Assembly: GCA_001001625.1 (NCBI GenBank)
Contig: LCKU01000008.1
Location: 1-7,519, forward strand
Direction of reading: 5' to 3'
Source of the DNA: Parcubacteria group bacterium GW2011_GWA2_45_30
GTDB lineage: Bacteria > Patescibacteriota > Minisyncoccia > Sungbacterales > HO2-52-23
DNA length: 7,519 bases
The stretch's first letter is position 1, and each line of letters opens with the position of its first letter. Under the pieces are notes generated by a model. It made no database searches. It was given only the letters and a program-made list of their open reading frames with translations, and was not told the origin of the DNA. Positions 1-3,871 of this stretch are shown piece after piece. Both the position numbers and the translations under genes were made by a program.

Positions 1-16
1 CAAAATAAAATAAAGC

Positions 17-226
17 CTATAATCCCAACTCATGGCGTACTTCTTTTGAAGAATAATACTCGCCCCCCGCAATTTCTTTAAGTCCATTTTCTACGGCTCT
101 TTTTTCACGAGTGGTTAAGCGTTCGGCGGAAACCCAAAACCGCACAAGTTTTTCATACTCTGCCTTAGGCACTTTTACAAACCCATCCTTCTGTATTATT
201 TTTTTCGGAATCGTGATGGTAGGCAT
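17..226 (-). CDS. Small type II antitoxin-like protein (Phd/RelB-like), toxin partner not in window
   Basis: From the ATG at 224-226 this encodes 69 residues. The N-terminus (MPTITIPKK, then a basic/hydrophobic stretch and a PKAEYEKLVR segment) looks like the strand-helix start of small dimerising antitoxins. The C-terminus is a charged helix followed by GGEYYSSKEVRHELGL, like the toxin-wrapping tail of Phd/RelB-type antitoxins. Such proteins neutralise a RelE/ParE-like toxin and often repress their own operon. The reading frame extends upstream to a TTG at 239-241, but the ATG puts the family-like MxTITIPKK at the N-terminus, so I chose it; neither start has a clear Shine-Dalgarno site. The stop (TAG) is 16 bases from the window edge, so a toxin gene, normally downstream, would be outside. 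Family assignment rests on sequence feel, not a search. It could also be a free-standing AbrB-like regulator. Confidence 0.6.
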   Translation of the reverse strand: MPTITIPKKIIQKDGFVKVPKAEYEKLVRFWVSAERLTTREKRAVENGLKEIAGGEYYSSKEVRHELGL

Positions 227-241
227 ATTCGCATTGCTCAA

Positions 242-280
242 ATTAAAAATTCAAAATGCAAAAATCAAAATTATAAAATT
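242..280. repeat. AT-rich intergenic spacer with short A-rich repeats
   Basis: The gap between the antitoxin-like gene and the 163-residue gene is almost entirely A/T, with several CAAAA-type words (CAAAAT, CAAAAA, CAAAAT) spaced about 10 bases apart. No convincing terminator stem is visible. It may be a low-complexity intergenic repeat; copies elsewhere in the genome cannot be judged from this window. Confidence 0.35.
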
Positions 281-772
281 TTATTCTGAAAAATATTTTT
301 TCTTTAAAAATTCGGTATTTTTCTTCCTCCATACTTCAGCTTCTTTTGTTAAAGGCAACGGCCCCTTTCTCATTTTTTCGCGTAGACGCCTGCCGGCTTC
401 CGTCAACACTTCATTTATTTTACCGGCTTCCCATGTTGACCACTCACGATTCAAATATTCTTCCGAAACATCTGATTCCCGCGCCACTTGTTCAAAATTT
501 TCCTTCTCACCAATAAAACTCCATTTAGGTTGATTGGGAGCAGCAATTTCAAGAAAGGGGTACGGACCTCCTCGATCCACATGCCCCTCGCAGGATTGTT
601 CGGTTGTCAAACCCGTCAAATTCGCGGCAACTACCGCCTCTTTTATTCCTTCATCAATTCCATGTCCAGCCGCATCGGCAATTTTATCAATTTCCTCTCT
701 TTTTTTCTGCCATACTTCCAATTTTTCTTTCTGCCCGGAATTTATACTTTCCACTTTTCTTGGTCCTTCCAT
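281..772 (-). CDS. Conserved-looking hypothetical protein with QSCEGH motif, 163 aa
   Basis: Function is unknown. The protein is soluble, highly charged and has no signal peptide or membrane segment. Residues 1-45 are a predicted charged helix leading to HGIDEGIKEAVVAANLTG. Then comes a compact motif at about 59-72, Q-S-C-E-G-H-x-D-x-G-G-P-Y-P, followed by a FLEIAAP strand. Cys61, Glu62, His64 and Asp66 are grouped in a way that could bind a metal or form an active site; this is inference. The C-terminal half (about 85-163) is helical, rich in Glu, Lys and Trp, and ends in a lysine-rich tail. I recall similar QSCEGHxDxGxPxP proteins as uncharacterised families in CPR bacteria, but cannot verify this here. 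The ATG at 770-772 follows the stop of the upstream 45-codon ORF by 5 bases, with no Shine-Dalgarno sequence, so translation may be coupled. Confidence 0.7.
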   Translation of the reverse strand: MEGPRKVESINSGQKEKLEVWQKKREEIDKIADAAGHGIDEGIKEAVVAANLTGLTTEQSCEGHVDRGGPYPFLEIAAPNQPKWSFIGEKENFEQVARESDVSEEYLNREWSTWEAGKINEVLTEAGRRLREKMRKGPLPLTKEAEVWRKKNTEFLKKKYFSE

Positions 773-777
773 AATTT

Positions 778-915
778 TTATTTAAAATCTTCCAAAACAG
801 GCATTATAAAAGGAACTAATTTATCCGGCTCTCCAAAATTGTGCTTATAAATCAGAGCCGTCGGATTCTCAAATTTATCTCTTGAACCATAAAAACCAAT
901 TTGACATCTACGCAT
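778..915 (-). CDS. 45-codon ORF, probable truncated remnant of a hypothetical protein
   Basis: This short minus-strand frame runs from ATG at 913-915 to TAA at 778-780. It starts MRRCQIGFYGSRDKFENP, continues with TALIYKH and ends in a VPFIMPVLEDFK segment. The pattern of a short strand, then P-x-A-L-I-Y-K-H, then a proline and a hydrophobic helix resembles the first third of longer CPR hypothetical proteins as I remember them (IYRHWDGYP-type). On that reading the gene has lost its C-terminal two thirds. The stop lies 5 bases before the start of the next gene, in a different frame. No homology to the presumed missing part is visible after the stop, so a deletion rather than a point nonsense mutation is likelier. 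There is no Shine-Dalgarno site. It could also be a genuine small protein. The first in-frame stop upstream is close, so the start is well bounded. Confidence 0.45.
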   Translation of the reverse strand: MRRCQIGFYGSRDKFENPTALIYKHNFGEPDKLVPFIMPVLEDFK

Positions 916-940
916 ACTTTTTATTTAATAACTTAGAGGT

Positions 941-1058
941 AATGTCATTTTTAGACAATGGGAGGACAAGTTTGCTTGGTTCGCGCGAAACGCGAAAACT
1001 TGTCCGACCCTTAGCGAATGCGCCGCCGGAGCGCATGAGCGTGTCTAAAAATGGTATT
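941..1058. repeat. 118-bp branched palindromic element (MITE- or REP-like)
   Basis: The outer arms 941-957 and 1042-1058 are inverted repeats matching at 15 of 17 positions, including a perfect 12-bp core (CATTTTTAGACA at 946-957 and its complement at 1042-1053). Inside are two further hairpins. One has 10-bp perfect arms at 964-973 and 996-1005 (GGACAAGTTT), with an inner TTCGCG/CGCGAA pair at 980-985 and 991-996. The other has ATGCGC at 1018-1023 and GCGCAT at 1031-1036. The layout is a three-way junction. No ORF of note lies inside. GC-rich blocks in an AT-rich intergenic region suggest a mobile or dispersed repeat. It could also act as a terminator or structured RNA between hicA and the downstream ORFs. 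Confidence 0.7.
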
Positions 1059-1074
1059 GCCGAGAAGAAATTTA

Positions 1075-1122
1075 TTATACATTTTCCAAAAACTCAAACA
1101 CTTTCTCATTGCGCAATATGCC
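1075..1122 (-). pseudogene. Displaced duplicate of the tig 3' end (last 15 codons plus stop)
   Basis: Read on the minus strand this stretch encodes GILRNEKVFEFLENV followed by TAA. It matches the authentic trigger factor C-terminus GILRNEKVFDFLEMV (tig codons 445-459) at 13 of 15 residues. At nucleotide level 1078-1122 and 1704-1748 agree at 38 of 45 positions, and six of the seven differences fall at third codon positions. Similarity ends abruptly at the glycine codon: the preceding codons (Tyr-Phe-Leu-Ile here, Glu-Tyr-Thr-Arg in tig) are unrelated. The fragment is in frame with hicA but separated from it by the hicA stop. It has no start of its own and is not expected to be a gene. Confidence 0.85.
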
Positions 1123-1134
1123 GATTAAAAAATA

Positions 1135-1359
1135 TCATAACGATTTCAAAAACTCCTCTGGCGATAATCTGGCATCATCTATAATGGCATGAACAAGCGG
1201 ACGTTTCAGTGTTTTTCCCTGATGAATCGGCACCACCGTTCGCGCGTTATTTTTAGGATTAATCATTATCAGATGACTTCCTTTCTGCCGATCTTTTACG
1301 AAACCAGCGCGTTCCAGGGCCCGTACCATCTTCTTGGAAGTAAGCGAAGGCAGTCGCAT
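1135..1359 (-). CDS. hicA: HicA family mRNA interferase toxin
   Basis: HicA toxins are small double-stranded-RNA-binding-fold ribonucleases that cleave mRNA and are inactivated by HicB. The 74-residue product has the family layout: an N-terminal LPSLTSKKMVRALERAGF helix, then the basic KGSHLIM segment carrying the conserved catalytic histidine (His29), a short insert, and the TVVPIHQGKTLKRPLVHAIIDDARLSPEEFL C-terminal part, where VPxHxGKxL is typical. Length is normal for the family and the catalytic histidine is present, so it should be active. It starts 3 bases after the stop of hicB on the same strand, so the two are probably one transcript with coupled translation. No separate Shine-Dalgarno site is visible. 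The gene ends in TGA; immediately downstream lies the displaced tig tail. Confidence 0.93.
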   Translation of the reverse strand: MRLPSLTSKKMVRALERAGFVKDRQKGSHLIMINPKNNARTVVPIHQGKTLKRPLVHAIIDDARLSPEEFLKSL

Positions 1360-1362
1360 AAT

Positions 1363-1614
1363 TTATCGCGAAATTAAAACCGGCACATTGACCACGCCCT
1401 GAAACGACTTCGACTCTTGAGGAATTGATTCTCTATGCACGCGTAAACTTTCTAAATATACTTCAATCGCCTCTTTAATGTTCTGTTCTGTCTCCTCAAG
1501 AGTTTCCCCTTGCGTATGGCATCCCGGAAGCGCTGGCACCAAAGCAACGTACCCGCCCTCGGGAGCGACTTCGTAAAAAACACTATAGGAATAATTTTTC
1601 TTAAACTTTTTCAT
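1363..1614 (-). CDS. hicB: HicB family antitoxin
   Basis: HicB antitoxins bind and block the HicA ribonuclease and often repress the operon. From the ATG at 1612-1614 the product has 83 residues. Its core is the partially degraded RNase-H-like HicB fold: a YSYSVFYEVAPEGGYVALVPALPGCHTQGETLEETEQNIKEAI run, in which GGYVALVPALPGCHTQG and the following helix are diagnostic. A further ATG at 1624-1626 in the same frame would add four residues (MWRI); I prefer the inner ATG because KKFKKNYSYSV begins the fold directly. The remaining C-terminus (about 60-83) is too short for the usual ribbon-helix-helix or HTH DNA-binding domain, so self-regulation is uncertain. It precedes hicA, as in many short HicB systems. 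The unit sits between tig and a copied tig 3' end. Confidence 0.9.
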   Translation of the reverse strand: MKKFKKNYSYSVFYEVAPEGGYVALVPALPGCHTQGETLEETEQNIKEAIEVYLESLRVHRESIPQESKSFQGVVNVPVLISR

Positions 1615-1700
1615 AATTCGCCACATGAGATTACGTTCTATAAAATCAAGACCGCCTCTAATTCAGTTGGAGTGGATTTGGTCGCCATAACATTAATATA

Positions 1701-3080
1701 TCACACCATTTCCAAAAAATCAAATACTTTCTCGTTTCGCAATATGCCTCGAGTATACTCCCGCAGGGCTTCCGGGTCAAACTTCTTGGCCGCATCCTCT
1801 ACACTCTCAAATTGCTTCAAAAAGTCATTAGCGCGCGCATCAATTTCTTCTTTTGTTGGCTCAATTTTCTCGCGATTCGCGATTTCCCGAAGGCAAAACG
1901 CTATTCTTACGCGCCGCTCTGCCTCGCCTTGCCATTCGCGCCGTAATTCTTCCTGATTCTTCTTTATATGTAGGAAATAATCCTCCCATTTCATTCCCAT
2001 ATTCCCGACCCCTAATTTCAATTCTTCAAACATTTTATCCAATTCAGATTCAACCAGAATTTGCGGAGTATCAATTTTCGCGGATTTGGCAATTTCGCTG
2101 ATGATTTCGGAGTGCAGGCGCTGGCTTTCTTTGTCCTTTTTTTCGGAAGTCAAACCCTCGCGTATATTTTGCTTCAACGCCTCAAGCGACTCAAATCCGC
2201 CAAGATTTTTGGCAAATTCATCCGAGAATGGCGGCAATTTCCGCTCCTGCACCAAATTCATTTTTACCGAAAAATCAAGCGGCTTTCCGGCCAATGCGAT
2301 TTCCCGCCAATCAGGAGGCGCAACCAACATAAACGATTTTTCTTCTCCGGCCTTTACTCCAAGCAGTGCGTCTTCAAATCCGGGGATGAATTTTCCCTGT
2401 CCCAAAATAAACGGATGATTTTTTGATTCGCCTCCTTCAATTTTTACCCCGTTAGAAGTCCGATCCGCTGGCGGATCAGCAGGCGCCTCCGGCATCTGAC
2501 TTCTAACGGGGTGAACCCCCCCGTGACGCACCTCAAAGTCAATTTCCACCCGGTCGCCAAACATCGCTGGTCGATCCACCGTAATTAACGTTGCGCGAGA
2601 ATTTTGCAGCCATTCCAGCGATTTGGCTATTTCCTCCTCGCTCACCGAAATATCGCGTTTCTCTTTTTTTACTTTGGCCGCGGCGCTTTTGTAATCCGGC
2701 AATTTGACCTCCGGCAAAACCGCAAATTTAACTTTATATTCAAGATCGTTTCCGGCGGCAAGTTTGGTAATCGTCACTTCCGGTTTTCCAATCGGCAAGA
2801 AATCATGCCCAGCAGACAATTCTTTTTCACGTTTCTCGGTAAGAATTTTCGGATATGTTTCGCGCACCGCAAGCTCGGCCGCGCGTTCTAAAATTTTCAT
2901 CTCGCCCGCGCGCTCTTTTACCATCTGCTCGGGCGCGTGGCCCTTGCGAAATCCCGAAATTTCAATTTCCGCGGAAAACAAATTAATCGCTTTTTTAAAA
3001 AACGGTTCAAACTCATTAAACGGAATTGTCGCCGCAACCTCTATTTCCGATTTAGGAAGTTGCGAGAATGTATGTTTCAT
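1701..3080 (-). CDS. tig: Trigger factor, ribosome-associated chaperone, with in-frame palindromic insertion
   Basis: Trigger factor docks at the ribosome exit tunnel and shelters nascent chains. The 459-residue protein has the three expected parts. Residues 1-130 form the ribosome-binding domain with the signature GFRKGHAP at 43-50. Residues about 174-272 are an FKBP-type PPIase domain (GDRVEIDFEV, then GQGKFIPGFEDALLGVKAGEEKSF). Residues about 280-459 are the helical C-terminal arms (PPFSDEFAKNLGGF onward). About 23 extra residues at 189-212 (from HPVRSQ to TSNGV), between the first PPIase strand and the EGG loop, are encoded by a perfect palindrome and absent from ordinary trigger factors. 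The start is well supported: ATG at 3078-3080 with AAGGA (complement of 3090-3094) 9 bases upstream. The gene is divergent from the DUF502-like gene. The last 15 codons recur at 1075-1122 beyond hicBA. Confidence 0.95.
   Translation of the reverse strand: MKHTFSQLPKSEIEVAATIPFNEFEPFFKKAINLFSAEIEISGFRKGHAPEQMVKERAGEMKILERAAELAVRETYPKILTEKREKELSAGHDFLPIGKPEVTITKLAAGNDLEYKVKFAVLPEVKLPDYKSAAAKVKKEKRDISVSEEEIAKSLEWLQNSRATLITVDRPAMFGDRVEIDFEVRHGGVHPVRSQMPEAPADPPADRTSNGVKIEGGESKNHPFILGQGKFIPGFEDALLGVKAGEEKSFMLVAPPDWREIALAGKPLDFSVKMNLVQERKLPPFSDEFAKNLGGFESLEALKQNIREGLTSEKKDKESQRLHSEIISEIAKSAKIDTPQILVESELDKMFEELKLGVGNMGMKWEDYFLHIKKNQEELRREWQGEAERRVRIAFCLREIANREKIEPTKEEIDARANDFLKQFESVEDAAKKFDPEALREYTRGILRNEKVFDFLEMV
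1704..1748. repeat. tig-proximal copy of the direct repeat flanking hicBA
   Basis: These 45 bases are the authentic tig codons 445-459. With the copy at 1078-1122 they form an imperfect direct repeat (38 of 45 identical, ungapped) enclosing about 580 bp that contain hicB and hicA. The arrangement resembles an attachment-type or crossover duplication at the 3' end of a protein gene. No integrase gene is present in the window. Confidence 0.75.
2446..2512. repeat. 67-bp palindromic element inside the tig coding sequence
   Basis: Arms 2446-2460 (ACCCCGTTAGAAGTC) and 2498-2512 are perfect 15-bp inverted repeats. The 37-bp interior holds a second perfect hairpin, GATCCGC at 2462-2468 and GCGGATC at 2471-2477, and the self-complementary AGGCGCCT at 2481-2488. 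On the tig strand the element is translated without stops into a proline-, alanine- and aspartate-rich loop. Its boundaries coincide with the extra residues relative to a standard FKBP domain, and the insertion keeps frame. In form it recalls Rickettsia palindromic elements that insert into protein genes. Confidence 0.85.
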
Positions 3081-3159
3081 TTGATAAAGTCCTTGTCGAA
3101 AGATACTTTATGGTTTAATGTAGTTACCATCGGAATGAAATCCGTCCGGGAGATAACCA
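3081..3159. promoter_or_regulatory. Divergent intergenic region between tig and the DUF502-like gene
   Basis: This 79-bp spacer must hold the promoters for both divergent genes. The plus-strand gene has a strong ribosome binding site (GGGAGA, 3148-3153) 6 bases before its ATG. tig has AAGGA as the complement of 3090-3094. A weak plus-strand promoter is possible: TTGATA at 3081-3086, 17 bases, then TACTTT at 3104-3109. An inverted repeat ATAAAGT (3084-3090) and ACTTTAT (3105-3111) spans it and could be an operator or chance. I could not assign a convincing minus-strand promoter. Confidence 0.4.
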
Positions 3160-3831
3160 ATGAAGCTTAAGCCGCCGCTTTTCTGGATAAAACTTAAGGG
3201 GCTTATAATTTTCGGATATGTCCTTGAAACAATCCTTCTTCTGGTAATCGGATTTATTGCGATAGTGTTTTCATTCTTTGACAACTTTTACAGCAGCATC
3301 CTGCAAAAAATTTGGGGTTGGTCGTTTTTCGGGATTGGATTTGGAATCAGCGTTTTTTGTGCGGCTATTCTGGGTTATGTTACCCAAACGGAATGGGCCT
3401 GGAGAATAATTTCCCGTATTCTTATGAAAGTTCCCATACACCCGATCCAACGATTGGTCACTACCATCGAACAATGGAAACTGCTATGGACTTTTGCAGA
3501 AAAACATGGAGCTATTCTCGCTCCGTTCTATAATTCGGAAATGCGCTGGCCGGCTATTATCACCGGATATTTTTCATATAAAAGCGGGGGAAGGTACACG
3601 TATGACGTAAACATACTTTTTCTCGATATTCCTTTTCCGAAACCGGCAACTCTGCGACAGGAAGTTTTAATTCTGGCTAGTCTTACTTTAGAGGAGGCCA
3701 TTTCATACGTCACCAATGCTGGAGCAATAAATATAAACCGAGACCTTGAAGAACTTACGCTGGGTGTATATTTCCGATCAAATCCTCACTTTAAATCCAT
3801 ACCGCATGTGGATACGCAAAACGGGTCATAA
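3160..3831 (+). CDS. DUF502-like membrane protein, 223 aa
   Basis: This is the only plus-strand gene of the window. It has two clear membrane segments, about residues 13-40 and 52-74, then a region KVPIHPIQRLVTTIEQW (90-106) and a C-terminal soluble part with ITGYFSYKSGG, LFLDIPFPKPAT and LTLEEAISYVTNAGAI (175-190). Two N-terminal TM helices, the RIP-x-x-R-x-I-like segment after TM2, a P-rich strand and a final VEDALKxIISGG-like helix match the layout I know for DUF502 proteins. Their biochemical role is not established. The P-T-T-P-N-P-T-S-G element usual in that family is reduced here to DIPFPKPAT, so the assignment is to a divergent member. A good Shine-Dalgarno site (3148-3153) supports the start. 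It converges on hppA, with a shared terminator palindrome between them. Confidence 0.7.
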   Translation: MKLKPPLFWIKLKGLIIFGYVLETILLLVIGFIAIVFSFFDNFYSSILQKIWGWSFFGIGFGISVFCAAILGYVTQTEWAWRIISRILMKVPIHPIQRLVTTIEQWKLLWTFAEKHGAILAPFYNSEMRWPAIITGYFSYKSGGRYTYDVNILFLDIPFPKPATLRQEVLILASLTLEEAISYVTNAGAININRDLEELTLGVYFRSNPHFKSIPHVDTQNGS

Positions 3832-3835
3832 AACA

Positions 3836-3861
3836 CACTAATCGATATCGATTAGTGTTTT
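3836..3861. terminator. Bidirectional intrinsic terminator between convergent genes
   Basis: A perfect 22-bp palindrome (3836-3857, CACTAATCGAT and its complement) lies 4 bases after the stop of the plus-strand gene and 14 bases from the end of hppA. It is followed by TTTT at 3858-3861 on the plus strand, and on the minus strand by TGTTTT. The stem is AT-rich for a terminator, but its position between converging genes and T-runs on both sides support this role for both transcripts. Confidence 0.75.
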
Positions 3862-3871
3862 ATTAATTCTC

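Noticed and set aside
227..241. TTG start adding five residues to the antitoxin-like protein
   Set aside because: The downstream ATG places the family-like MPTITIPKK at the N-terminus, and no Shine-Dalgarno site favours the TTG.
111..533. 140-codon plus-strand frame
   Set aside because: It is antisense to two minus-strand genes and the AT-rich gap, with Phe/Ser-rich low-quality translation.
940..1060. CRISPR array or tRNA in the structured region
   Set aside because: There are no regularly spaced direct repeats, and the branched fold lacks tRNA arm lengths, a T-loop sequence and a CCA end.
882..1184. 100-codon plus-strand frame across the palindrome and tig tail
   Set aside because: It crosses a structured repeat and the antisense of a tig fragment and hicA end; its translation has no protein-like pattern.
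2061..3084. Plus-strand frames opposite tig
   Set aside because: The opposite strand encodes an unambiguous trigger factor; these frames have no recognisable motif.
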